Part shown: one piece after another, positions 8,813-16,936 of the stretch
Numbering within the stretch: the first letter of the stretch is position 1
Layout of the letters: the number at the start of each line of letters is the position of its first letter
From: DASSFG01 sp035550375
GTDB lineage: Bacteria; Planctomycetota; Planctomycetia; Pirellulales; JAICIG01
Assembly: GCA_035550375.1 (NCBI GenBank)
Contig: DASZPH010000011.1
Location: forward strand, 1 to 64,000
Length of the DNA: 64,000 nt
Reading direction: 5' to 3'
Program-made: the position numbers and the translations under genes
The notes under the pieces: generated by a model
What the model was told of the DNA's origin: nothing
The model's input: the letters and a program-made list of their open reading frames with translations, nothing else
Databases searched by the model: none

Positions 8813-9718
8813 TCACTCGGCTTTGAATTCCCGGCCCGTCAGGATTTCGTACGCCTCGACGTATTTGCCGCGCGTGCGCTCTACGACGTCATCCGGCAGC
8901 CGGGGGGGCGGGCTTTGCTTGTCCCACCCGGAGCTCTCCAGCCAGTCGCGCACGAACTGCTTGTCGAACGAGGGCTGGCCGCGGCCGGGCTGGTAGCGGT
9001 CGGCCGGCCAGAAGCGCGAGCTATCGGGCGTGAGCACCTCGTCGATCAGGATGGTCTCGTTCGTGGGGCCGCCCGGGCCGAGCACAAGTCCCCATTCAAA
9101 CTTCGTGTCGGCGATGATGATCCCGCGCTGGCGAGCATAATGCGCCCCGCGGCCGTAGACGTCGAGCGTGCGGCGGCGCAGCCCCTCGGCCAAGTAGCGT
9201 CCGACGGCGTCGCACATGGCCTCGAACGAAATGTTCTCGTCGTGGCCGCTTTCGGCCTTCGTCGCGGGAGTAAAAATCGGCTCGGCAAGCTGTTCGCTCT
9301 CGCGCAGGCCGGCGGGCAGCGACAATCCGCAAACCGTGCCCTGCCTGGCGTATTCTTTCCAGCCCGAGCCGCTCAGATATCCTCTCGCCACGCACTCGAT
9401 AGGCACAACCTCGGTCTTACGCACCAGCATGGTTCTGCCGGCAAGCGGACGGCGGTCTACGCCAGGCGGCAGGGGCATCTCGGCCACGTCGCAGGTGATC
9501 AGGTGGTTCGGCTCGGCAAGCAGTTCAAACCAGAAACGGCTCAGTTGGGTGAGGATCTTTCCTTTGTCCGGGATGCCGCCGGGCAGGACCCAGTCGAAGG
9601 CGCTGATGCGGTCGGTGGCCACGAGCAAGAGCGTTTCGCCCAGGTCGTACACATCTCGTACTTTACCTCTTCGCACGGGAAGGGGCAGGCTGGTTTCCAA
9701 GATGGCCGATGGTGGCAT
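8813..9718 (-). CDS. purC: Phosphoribosylaminoimidazole-succinocarboxamide synthase
   Basis: SAICAR synthetase, the ATP-dependent ligation of aspartate to CAIR in de novo purine synthesis. The 301-residue protein contains the family blocks RRGKVRDVYDLGE, LLLVATDRISAFDWVLP, IPDKGKILTQLSRFWF, the substrate loop PIECVARGYLSGSGWKEY, and IIIADTKFEWGL followed by DEVLTPDSSRFWP. It matches the longer yeast-like/alternative bacterial form of about 300 residues rather than the 237-residue E. coli form. The start at 9718 gives a short leader before the conserved core. It is next to apt, but this does not look like a pur operon. Confidence 0.96.
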   Translation of the reverse strand: MPPSAILETSLPLPVRRGKVRDVYDLGETLLLVATDRISAFDWVLPGGIPDKGKILTQLSRFWFELLAEPNHLITCDVAEMPLPPGVDRRPLAGRTMLVRKTEVVPIECVARGYLSGSGWKEYARQGTVCGLSLPAGLRESEQLAEPIFTPATKAESGHDENISFEAMCDAVGRYLAEGLRRRTLDVYGRGAHYARQRGIIIADTKFEWGLVLGPGGPTNETILIDEVLTPDSSRFWPADRYQPGRGQPSFDKQFVRDWLESSGWDKQSPPPRLPDDVVERTRGKYVEAYEILTGREFKAE

Positions 9719-9807
9719 AAGATTACAGTGGTCGGCGTTTGTTCCGCGAGCGTGCGCGGCCGCCGGAGTATAACCGTTGTAGCACCAACAAGACAGCGCC
9801 CCGCTCT

Positions 9808-11301
9808 ATGCCGACAGGTTTGCTCCGGCTCGTGGTTCCTCCCGCCAGTCCGTTCTCTCCGCAACTCGCGGAGTATGCGTACATGGCGGGACCCGACCAG
9901 ATTCCCTGGCCGTCGCGCACGCGCGTGCAGAACGGCGAGTTGATCGTCGAGCGAACCGTTTCCGATTCAGGCAAGTTCCATATTCCTTGGCCCGTCGAGG
10001 GGCACGGGCGGTTTATGCTCTCGACGGCCACCCTCATGCAGCGAGACCGGCCCTATCAACTCGCGGTCGAGTTGGCTCGCGGCAAAGTCAACCAGGTGCG
10101 CAACCAGATCGCCGACTGGCAGTCGATCGGCCTGGTTGTTCCCGGAAGGGTCGAAGGGGCGATGCACAAAGCGCTCGAGTCCCTTTCGCAGGCGGTCACG
10201 GCTCAGCACGACCCGAAGAAGGCGGCGTCGCTGGCGCAAACGTCGATCGTGTTGGCGCTCGACGCGGCCGACCTGCTCGTAGCTAGCTACACCGACCAGG
10301 CCCTGGCGGCGCGGCACCGCAGCGGTCAAAAGCTGAACACCCTGTTGGCCGCCAACCTCGGTCAGCATCCGCTTCAGATGCCGCTTCTGGCCTACTACCT
10401 TAAGGCCTTTAACGCGGCGCAGGTGCCTCTGGCCTGGCGGGCGATCGAAGCAAGCGAGGGAAATTACCAGTGGAGCACCACCGACCAACAGATCGCGGGC
10501 TGCCAGGAACACGGTCTGACGGTTTGCGCCGGTCCGCTGCTGCGGCTTGACGCGGCCGGCATGCCCGACTGGCTCTATCTTTGGGAGGGGGACTACGACA
10601 GCATCCTCTCGCTCGTCACCGAGTTCATGGAGAAGGTGGTGAGCCGCTACAAGGGCAAAGTCCATCTCTGGCAGTGCGCCGCGCGGGTCAACGTCGGCGA
10701 AGGCTTGTCGCTAAGCGAAGAACAACGTCTGCGGCTCGCCGCCAGGGCGGTTGAGGTGGCGCAGGAAATCGACCCCGGCACGCCGCTTGTCGTGCGATTC
10801 GACCAGCCCTGGGCAGAATACATGGGCCGCACCGCGCCCGACTTCTCGCCGCTGCACTTTGCCGACGCTCTGGTGCGATCGGGGCTGAAGATCGCTGCCG
10901 TGGGTATCGAAGTCAACATGGGCTATCAACCGGGCGGAAGCTATCCGCGCGACCGGCTCGAGTTCAGCCGGCTGATTGATCTGTGGAGCTACCTGGGGCT
11001 GCCGCTGCACGTCAGTCTGGCGGCGCCGGGCGGCGAAACGGTCGACTCCGCCGCCCGCAAGGGGCCGTCGCCGGTGGCTCAAGCTCTCCCCGGTGGTTGG
11101 TCTCCGGAGAACCAGGCCGGCTGGATCAAGCACTACTTGCCGGTCTTGATGTCGAAACCGGCCGTGCACGCCATCTTCTGGAACCAGCTTGTCGACGGCG
11201 ACGCTGAAGAGTTCCCTTACGGCGGCCTGTTCGACGCCGCCGGCAACCCCAAGCCGGCCCTGACGGCCTTGGTTGGTCTCCGGCGCAAGCATCTGGATTG
11301 A
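9808..11301 (+). CDS. GH10-xylanase-fold protein apparently lacking both catalytic glutamates
   Basis: The frame is open from 9739, but the ATG at 9808 is preferred because the N-terminus MPTGLLRLVVPPASPFS then reads directly into the first conserved block. The 497-residue protein has a TIM-barrel C-terminal half like glycoside hydrolase family 10: PLAWRAIEASEGNYQWSTTD, KGKVHLWQCAARVN, VGIEVNMGYQP and a terminal GLFDAAGNPKPA. In true GH10 enzymes the acid/base sits in W-D-V-V-N-E; here the aligned segment is W288-Q-C-A-A-R293. The nucleophile motif T-E-x-D is replaced by the region H-V402-S403-L. It therefore looks like a non-catalytic relative, perhaps carbohydrate-binding. No signal peptide is seen. 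By-eye alignment only. Confidence 0.65.
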   Translation: MPTGLLRLVVPPASPFSPQLAEYAYMAGPDQIPWPSRTRVQNGELIVERTVSDSGKFHIPWPVEGHGRFMLSTATLMQRDRPYQLAVELARGKVNQVRNQIADWQSIGLVVPGRVEGAMHKALESLSQAVTAQHDPKKAASLAQTSIVLALDAADLLVASYTDQALAARHRSGQKLNTLLAANLGQHPLQMPLLAYYLKAFNAAQVPLAWRAIEASEGNYQWSTTDQQIAGCQEHGLTVCAGPLLRLDAAGMPDWLYLWEGDYDSILSLVTEFMEKVVSRYKGKVHLWQCAARVNVGEGLSLSEEQRLRLAARAVEVAQEIDPGTPLVVRFDQPWAEYMGRTAPDFSPLHFADALVRSGLKIAAVGIEVNMGYQPGGSYPRDRLEFSRLIDLWSYLGLPLHVSLAAPGGETVDSAARKGPSPVAQALPGGWSPENQAGWIKHYLPVLMSKPAVHAIFWNQLVDGDAEEFPYGGLFDAAGNPKPALTALVGLRRKHLD

Positions 11302-11304
11302 GAT

Positions 11305-11325
11305 TCCTCCGGCTTGTCCGGAGGA
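11305..11325. terminator. Hairpin after the GH10-like gene
   Basis: A perfect 8-bp stem TCCTCCGG / CCGGAGGA with loop CTTGT begins four bases after the stop codon of the GH10-like gene. There is no U-run after it, so it may stabilise or end the transcript rather than act as a canonical intrinsic terminator. Confidence 0.45.
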
Positions 11326-11371
11326 GGGTCACGCTGGTAGCCTACGCCAAGAGCCCGTCCCCACTGAATGC

Positions 11372-12328
11372 ATGTCCGTACATCTCCGACTACTGATGAT
11401 GGGGACGGGAGGTTTTGCCGCTCCCTTGTTTCGAGCGCTCTACGGCACGCCTCATGAGGTTGTCGCTCTGGTAACTCAGCCGCGCCGCACGACCCGTCCG
11501 GGCGCCGAATCGGGCGTCAATCCGATGCGCGAGATCGCGGCCGAGCATGGCACACCGGTTTTTGATCCGGAAAGCGTCAACACGAATGAGTCGCGGGAGA
11601 CGCTCCGTGGGTTCTCGCCAGACCTATTGATTGTGGCCGACTACGGGCAGATTCTTTCGGCCGAGACGTTGGCTCTGGCACGCTTGGGGGGCCTCAACCT
11701 GCACGGCTCTTTGCTTCCCAAGTATCGCGGTGCGGCGCCGATCAACTGGGCTATCTACAACGGCGACATCGAAACGGGTGTGACGGTGATTCACATGACA
11801 CCTCGCGTCGATGCCGGACCGACGCTGGGGCGGGTCAGCACCCCAATCGACCCGGAGGAAACGGCCGTGGACCTGGAGCGGCGGCTGGCCGCGATCGGAG
11901 CGCCCTTGTTGGTGCAGGTTATCGAGGACCTGGTTGCGGGCTGCGGCACGCCCTTGCCGCAGGATCCGTCGCAGGCCAGCCCCGCCCGCCGGCTGCGCAA
12001 AACCGACGGTGCAATCGACTGGTCTCGCCCGGCCGCGGCCATTAAGAACCAGATTCGCGCCTTGGAGCCGTGGCCCCGGACGTACACATTCTGGCACCGG
12101 CCGAAGGGGCCTGCGGTGCGGCTGATCGTGGGTCGCAGCGCCGTTGTAGACGCTGGCGAGTCGGCCGCCCCGGGCACGGTGGTGCGCGCCGGGGCGGAGC
12201 TCGTTGTTGCCACGGGGGCGGGTGCCATGCAGATCCTTGAACTGCAACCCGCCGGCAAACGCATGCTCGCAACGGCTGAATTCCTGCGCGGTTATCCCGT
12301 CAAAACGGGCGAACGACTCGGACCGTAG
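11372..12328 (+). CDS. fmt: Methionyl-tRNA formyltransferase
   Basis: Transfers a formyl group from 10-formyl-tetrahydrofolate to initiator Met-tRNA. The longer frame starts at 11273 inside the previous gene; the ATG at 11372 gives MSVHLRLLMMGTGGFAAPLFRAL, the normal N-terminus, and a 318-residue protein. Catalytic-domain motifs include the SLLPKYRGAAPINWAI signature (about residues 113-128, with the conserved Asn and His in NLHGSLLP) and the DAGPTLG aspartate. The C-terminal tRNA-binding OB domain has TDGAIDWSRPA, NQIRALEPWPRTYTFW and the closing PAGKRMLATAEFLRG. The deformylase gene def, often adjacent in other bacteria, is not here. Confidence 0.96.
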   Translation: MSVHLRLLMMGTGGFAAPLFRALYGTPHEVVALVTQPRRTTRPGAESGVNPMREIAAEHGTPVFDPESVNTNESRETLRGFSPDLLIVADYGQILSAETLALARLGGLNLHGSLLPKYRGAAPINWAIYNGDIETGVTVIHMTPRVDAGPTLGRVSTPIDPEETAVDLERRLAAIGAPLLVQVIEDLVAGCGTPLPQDPSQASPARRLRKTDGAIDWSRPAAAIKNQIRALEPWPRTYTFWHRPKGPAVRLIVGRSAVVDAGESAAPGTVVRAGAELVVATGAGAMQILELQPAGKRMLATAEFLRGYPVKTGERLGP

Positions 12329-12342
12329 ATCGCGGCGCGTCC

Positions 12343-13632
12343 CTACGGAATCATTTCGCCTCGCAGCAGGTCCTCGACCGTTTGCCGCCGGCGGATAAGA
12401 TGGGCCGTTCCATCGCGAATCAGCACCTCGGCCGCCAGCGGCTTGGAATTGTAATTGGAACTCATGGCAAAGCCGTAGGCGCCGGCGTTCTCAATGACGA
12501 GCAACTCTCCCACGTCGGCCGCGGGCAAGCCGCGCGTCGCTACAAAGCCGCCCCCCTCCTGCGTGAAGATGTCGCCCGACTCGCACAGCGGGCCGCCCAC
12601 CACCACGTCGCGCAGCGGACGCACGTCGGCACTGACTGACGGCGTGCCGTCGACCTTGGCCGGCACAATCGACATGGGGTGATAGGAACCATACAGAATC
12701 GGCCGGGCGAGGTTGTTGAAGCCGGCATCGAGCAGATAAAAGGTGTTGCCTCCCATCTGCTTGACGGCGCGGATTTCGCTGACGAGAAAGCCGCTCTCGG
12801 CCACCAGATAGCGGCCCGGCTCGATTTCCAGATTGAGCCGATGTCCGAAGGCATCCTCCAGCCGCTTGCGCGATGCGTCCCAGAGCCGGTAGTAAACGTC
12901 CAGATCGACGAACTGTTCGCCCGCTTTGTACGGCACGGGCAAGCCGCCGCCGGCGCTGATCGACTTGAGCGACCGGCCGACATCGCGTGCCAGCCGTTCC
13001 ATGGCGCCGCAGACCTGCGATAAGTGATCGAGATCCGTACCCGAGCCGATGTGCAAGTGCAGCCCGCTCACGGCGAGGCCGTGATGGTCGACGCGCCGCA
13101 ATACGTCGTGCAGTTGCTCGTGCCAGATGCCGTGCTTCGACTGCTCTCCGCCCGTGTTCGTCTTCTGGCTATGGCCGTGGCCGAAGCCTGGGTTGATGCG
13201 CAGCGTGATCTCGCGTCCCGGCGAGCGCTCTCCGAGTTGGTCGATCATGTCGGGCGAGCCGCAATTGACGTGGATTTCCTCGCGCAGCACCACCTCCAGC
13301 GATTCGCGGTCGAAGATGTCGGCCGTATAGACGATCGCCGGCGGTTCGCCGCCGGCCGAATAACCGGCCGCCAGGGCACGAGCGATTTCTCCCGCGCTGA
13401 CGCTGTCGACAAGCACCCCTTGTCGCCGCACAAGGTCGAGGATGGCAATGTTCGAGCACGCCTTCTGGGCGTAGCGGATCGTGTCGAACGCCCGCAGGTC
13501 TTCGATCCGCTCCAGAATCTTGGCCGCATCGTAGATATAGGCCGGCGTACCGAATTGACGCGCCAGGTCGACAACCGGGTAACCGGCAATATGGGTGCGA
13601 ATGGTGGAAAAACCGGTAGCGGCGACGCTCAT
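12343..13632 (-). CDS. lysA: Diaminopimelate decarboxylase
   Basis: PLP enzyme that makes L-lysine from meso-diaminopimelate. The 430-residue start at 13632 (MSVAATGFSTIRTHIAGYPV) is chosen over an upstream frame extension because the conserved region begins near residue 10. The PLP lysine is in YAQKACSNIAIL (usual YAVKANSN), followed by VDSVSAGEIARAL, NPGFGHGHSQKTNTGG, the LHLHIGSGTD and SISAGGGLPVPY blocks, LEIEPGRYLVAESG, and the dimer-interface GPLCESGD with its cysteine. The C-terminus has ENAGAYGFAMSSNYNS. It is divergent from the gene at 13706, with about 74 bp between. The HGHSQKTNTGGEQSKHGIWHE loop places it in the Pseudomonas/planctomycete-type subgroup by eye. Confidence 0.95.
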   Translation of the reverse strand: MSVAATGFSTIRTHIAGYPVVDLARQFGTPAYIYDAAKILERIEDLRAFDTIRYAQKACSNIAILDLVRRQGVLVDSVSAGEIARALAAGYSAGGEPPAIVYTADIFDRESLEVVLREEIHVNCGSPDMIDQLGERSPGREITLRINPGFGHGHSQKTNTGGEQSKHGIWHEQLHDVLRRVDHHGLAVSGLHLHIGSGTDLDHLSQVCGAMERLARDVGRSLKSISAGGGLPVPYKAGEQFVDLDVYYRLWDASRKRLEDAFGHRLNLEIEPGRYLVAESGFLVSEIRAVKQMGGNTFYLLDAGFNNLARPILYGSYHPMSIVPAKVDGTPSVSADVRPLRDVVVGGPLCESGDIFTQEGGGFVATRGLPAADVGELLVIENAGAYGFAMSSNYNSKPLAAEVLIRDGTAHLIRRRQTVEDLLRGEMIP

Positions 13633-13705
13633 GGGACAAGACTGCACGTTTGTGGAGAAAATCCCAAAGTAGCAATGCCCGCGCAAGCGATCAACCGGTT
13701 GCGGC

Positions 13706-14848
13706 GTGCTAGAGTTAAACGGACAATGGACGTCAGCCACCACGCCTCAAGACGAACTTCCCAGCCCCTTACGGCCCGTGCCGCCCCGCACTCTGCAGAC
13801 TACCGGATCGGCCGGCTGGCGTTCGATTGCCGCTCTTTGCGCCTGTCTCTTCGTTTTGCCCGGCTCGGCGGGAGCGGAGGATAGCAACCCAGCGGCCCAG
13901 CGTGGGCCGACGGCCGTTTGCCCCGTTTCGCGCGAGGCGGTTCGTCCCCAAGACGAATTTTGGTCGATCAACAGCCGGGGAACCTGCGCCACGTCGCCGG
14001 AGAGAGCGGTCGACGACCTGCGCTACGAGCAATACGTTCCGGGCAGGGGTTGGACGCGTCGCCAACTCGCGGACTTCGCGATTCAAGCGCCGGACGGGAA
14101 CCAATCCAAAAGGACCGTGACGTCCTTTTTCATCGTAGGGAATTACTACACGCACGCGGAAGCAGTCAAGACGGGCTGGTATGCGTACCATCGGCTCGTG
14201 GCACATGGCGCCGACGACGTGGCCGTGCGGTTTGTCATCTGGTCATGGCCGGCCGATCCCGTGCCGGGACGCCGGCTGAACGACGCCAAGATCAAATTCA
14301 CGCGCGTCGATCCTTCGGCCTACCAACTGGCCCGGCTCGTCGACCAACTCGATCCGGACGTTCCGCTTACCTTCTGCGGCTCCAGCTTCGGGGCCGGGAT
14401 CGCCGGAGGAGCACTTCAGTTGCTGGCGGGCGGGAGGCTGGGTCCTTACCAGCTTGAGGCGGTGCCAAGGCCGAAGCGCCAGACCCGGCTTGTCGTGCTG
14501 GGGGCGGCGATCAACAACGACGCCTTCCTTCCCGGTCGCAAATACGGAATGGCCCTTTCGCAAGCCGAGCGCACGCTCGTTTTCGTCAACCCGGACGACC
14601 TGGCGCTGCGCGTTTATCATCGTCTCTTCTCGCGGCGGCGTGTGGTGTCGGCCCTGGGGCTCACCGGACCGGCCGGACTTCGCCGCTCTCCCCACGCCCC
14701 GCGTATCGAGCTGGCCTGGGCGAGTCCGCACGTGGGCCGGAAGCACGGCATGATGCCCTATTGGCAGTCGCCGACGCTCGTGGCCCGGATGCGGCCCTAC
14801 CTGCTGATGCAGGTAATGCCGAGCAAGCAGAAGGGGACGGTTCGCTGA
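13706..14848 (+). CDS. Secreted alpha/beta-hydrolase-like protein
   Basis: The frame begins at a GTG (13706) and encodes up to 380 residues; the exact start is uncertain. A hydrophobic segment at about residues 38-57 (WRSIAALCACLFVLPGSAGA) looks like a signal peptide, which suggests a start closer to it, but no good ATG is present. The core has FVIWSWPADPVPGRRL, LARLVDQLDPDVPLTFCG, a nucleophile elbow G-S-S-F-G-A-G and a histidine-rich end (SPHVGRKHGMMPYW), consistent with an alpha/beta-hydrolase serine-His pair. It resembles DUF900/lipase-like proteins. No substrate can be assigned. It lies alone between divergent lysA and the isomerase gene. Confidence 0.65.
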   Translation: MLELNGQWTSATTPQDELPSPLRPVPPRTLQTTGSAGWRSIAALCACLFVLPGSAGAEDSNPAAQRGPTAVCPVSREAVRPQDEFWSINSRGTCATSPERAVDDLRYEQYVPGRGWTRRQLADFAIQAPDGNQSKRTVTSFFIVGNYYTHAEAVKTGWYAYHRLVAHGADDVAVRFVIWSWPADPVPGRRLNDAKIKFTRVDPSAYQLARLVDQLDPDVPLTFCGSSFGAGIAGGALQLLAGGRLGPYQLEAVPRPKRQTRLVVLGAAINNDAFLPGRKYGMALSQAERTLVFVNPDDLALRVYHRLFSRRRVVSALGLTGPAGLRRSPHAPRIELAWASPHVGRKHGMMPYWQSPTLVARMRPYLLMQVMPSKQKGTVR

Positions 14849-14970
14849 CGGGCGGCTGAACGGATTGATCTGCTTGATCGCCGTCGACAACCATGGCCGC
14901 GGCCTATAGGCTTACCGGGGCCACGATCTGAATTCTTTTTTTTTGAACCCGCGACTTGCTTTGACTCCCC

Positions 14971-15861
14971 ATGCAACACGATGACATCCGTATCGGCACG
15001 CTGGTCAAGGCCGATCGAAATCCGGCCGAGTATATCCGACAGATCTTGCCCTACGGTTTTGAGTCCTTTCAGCTCACGTTTCCGTCGAACCTCGACGGCT
15101 TTAACGTAGATCAGGTTGCCGAGCGGGTGCGCCGCGTGATCGACGAGCTTGGCGGCGGTGCGACGATCAGCTCCGTCGGCATCTATGGCAACCCTCTGGT
15201 CGATCCGCGTGTGGCCGAAGGTTTCGCCGCGCTGATCGATGCGGCCGACGCGTTCGGCTGCCGCCTTGTGTGCGGCTTCGCCGGGCGGATCGTCGATCGG
15301 CCAGTCCCCGAATCGATGCCCAAGTTCCGCCAGGTCTTCACGCCCCTGGCCAAGCGGGCGGAGGACCGAGGCGTGCGGATCGCCTTTGAAAACTGCGACA
15401 TGCGAGGAACGTGGGAGGTGGGTGATTGGAACATCGCCCATGCGCCCAGTGCTTGGGAGATGATGTTTGGCGAGGTGCCCAGCGAGGCTCTGGGCCTGGA
15501 ATGGGAACCTTGTCATCAAATGGTGAGCCTGATCGATCCGCTGCCGCAGTTGCGCAAATGGGTCCACAAGGTGTTTCACTTGCACGGCAAAGACGCCACG
15601 ATCCTTTGGGACGTCATCCGCACCTATGGCATCCGCGGCGGCCGGCAGTATGTTTACCACCGCACGCCGGGCTTCGGCGAGACGAACTGGTCAGACGTGA
15701 TCACCATTTTGCGCCAGGGTGGCTACCGCGGCGCGATCGACATCGAAGGCTGGCACGATCCGGTCTATCGCGATGAGTTGGAGATGACCGGACAGGTGCA
15801 TGCTCTGCACTACCTGAAGGAGTGCCGCGGCGGCCAGTTCGTGCCGAATCCGCAGGTGTGA
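14971..15861 (+). CDS. Sugar phosphate isomerase/epimerase (xylose isomerase-like TIM barrel)
   Basis: The 296-residue cytoplasmic protein belongs by fold to the AP endonuclease 2 / xylose-isomerase-like family. Strand-end metal ligands can be read: E in RIAFENCDM, E in GLEWEPCHQM, H in VFHLHGKDA and E in GAIDIEGWHDP. The N-terminus (IRIGTLVKADRNPAEYIRQILPYGFE) and the phrase DPLPQLRKWVHKVFHLHGKD fit the sugar phosphate isomerase/epimerase subgroup, which is greatly expanded in planctomycetes. The metal-dependent isomerisation chemistry is known for the family; the actual sugar substrate here cannot be deduced. The next gene starts about 120 bp downstream. Confidence 0.85.
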   Translation: MQHDDIRIGTLVKADRNPAEYIRQILPYGFESFQLTFPSNLDGFNVDQVAERVRRVIDELGGGATISSVGIYGNPLVDPRVAEGFAALIDAADAFGCRLVCGFAGRIVDRPVPESMPKFRQVFTPLAKRAEDRGVRIAFENCDMRGTWEVGDWNIAHAPSAWEMMFGEVPSEALGLEWEPCHQMVSLIDPLPQLRKWVHKVFHLHGKDATILWDVIRTYGIRGGRQYVYHRTPGFGETNWSDVITILRQGGYRGAIDIEGWHDPVYRDELEMTGQVHALHYLKECRGGQFVPNPQV

Positions 15862-15980
15862 GGAGCGCGTCTCGCGATACCGTTGCCGCGACCATTGAAC
15901 CGGTGGTCCGGTATGGTACGTTTGTGAAACCGATTCTGAGTTATACGCTCGTTTCGACCACGACCATAAGGCGCTCTCGA

Positions 15981-16523
15981 ATGAAGTGGCATCGTTTGCT
16001 GGTCGCCTCGTACCTCGCGCTCCTTTTCCTCTTGGGCCATCCGGCGCCGGCCGGCGCCCAGCCGTTCCCCGATCAATTCGGGCAGCGGGGACCCGAAATC
16101 CCGCCAGAAGTGGTCGGCATCTACGTGGCGGTCGCGCTCGTCGCCGTGGTCATCGGCCTGGCGATCACGATCGTTATCGCCGTGCTGATTTCTAGCTGCT
16201 ATGCACGGATCCCGCAGCAATATCGGGAGATGGAGCCCGGCATGGTCTATTTGATGCTCATTCCGTGCTTCAACCTCGTCTGGATCTTCTTCGTGACGCT
16301 CCGGCTGTCGCAATCATTTCAAAAATACTTTGCCGACATCGGGCGCAGCGACGTAGGCGACTGCGGTTACCAGCTTGGGCTCTGGTGTTCGATTTGCACC
16401 GTCGTGTCGGTGATCCCCTGCGTCAACTATGTCGCTGGTCCTGCGGCCCTTGTGCTGCTCATTCTTTACCTCGTGAAGGTTATCGGTTTGAAGAACCAGA
16501 TTCCGGTCGCGACGGTCGGATAA
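15981..16523 (+). CDS. Small membrane protein of unknown function
   Basis: The longer frame starts at 15822 inside the preceding gene; the ATG at 15981 is preferred because it yields a signal peptide (MKWHRLLVASYLALLFLLGH, ending near AGA-QPF). The 180-residue product then has three membrane segments: VVGIYVAVALVAVVIGLAITI, MVYLMLIPCFNLVWIFFVTL and VAGPAALVLLILYLVKVIGL, plus a cysteine-bearing stretch around LGLWCSICTVVSVIPCVNYV. The segment PCFNLVWIFFVTLRLSQSFQ is typical of an uncharacterised family seen in planctomycetes. No enzyme motif is present. Function unknown. Confidence 0.7.
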   Translation: MKWHRLLVASYLALLFLLGHPAPAGAQPFPDQFGQRGPEIPPEVVGIYVAVALVAVVIGLAITIVIAVLISSCYARIPQQYREMEPGMVYLMLIPCFNLVWIFFVTLRLSQSFQKYFADIGRSDVGDCGYQLGLWCSICTVVSVIPCVNYVAGPAALVLLILYLVKVIGLKNQIPVATVG

Positions 16524-16646
16524 CCGCGTCATCGTCGGCCTACCGATCAAGAGCCGAGCCGCCGCCCTCTGCTGCCGCCGTCGGTGCCCTGAAGGGGTCT
16601 TCCAAGGCCCTTTATCTGCGCCCGGCTTCAAACGACCCCGACGACG

Positions 16647-16720
16647 TTGTTTGAAAAACAATGCCGAAGTCGTCTTTCGCTCCCGCGAAAGGACGCCCTT
16701 TCGCAGGATGCCAAAGGGCG
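16647..16720. repeat. Three tandem perfect hairpins in a 413-bp intergenic region
   Basis: Between the small membrane protein and the sulfotransferase-like gene (16524-16936) there is no convincing gene. It holds three adjacent perfect stems: TTGTTT/AAACAA with a 3-nt loop (16647-16661), CTTTCGC/GCGAAAG with loop TCCC (16674-16691), and CGCCCTTT/AAAGGGCG with an 11-nt loop (16694-16720). The second and third share the sequence CTTTCGC, so the element may be a REP-like repeat or a structured transcript. The remainder of the gap shows nothing else I recognise. Confidence 0.6.
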
Positions 16721-16936
16721 GCGATAAGCGGCGGCAGGGCGTTTTCAAAAACAAAGCTAAGCACCGTCGATCGTGTTCGTTCAGGCGGGGGTGTAACCGT
16801 CGTTCCCGGATTTGCCACCTTTTTATTACTTCAATCGGGCAGGTCGGACTGATCGGAGCTTCGCGGCTCGGCGAGAAGAGGGGTTGGCGTCATTGCCGCA
16901 GCCCGAGAACAGGGAACCTCGGAAGTCTGAAGGGCA

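Noticed and set aside
12343..13743. Longer lysA start at 13743
   Set aside because: The first 37 residues (MVADVHCPFNSSTPQPVD...) do not match the family and would overlap the divergent gene; the start at 13632 is preferred.
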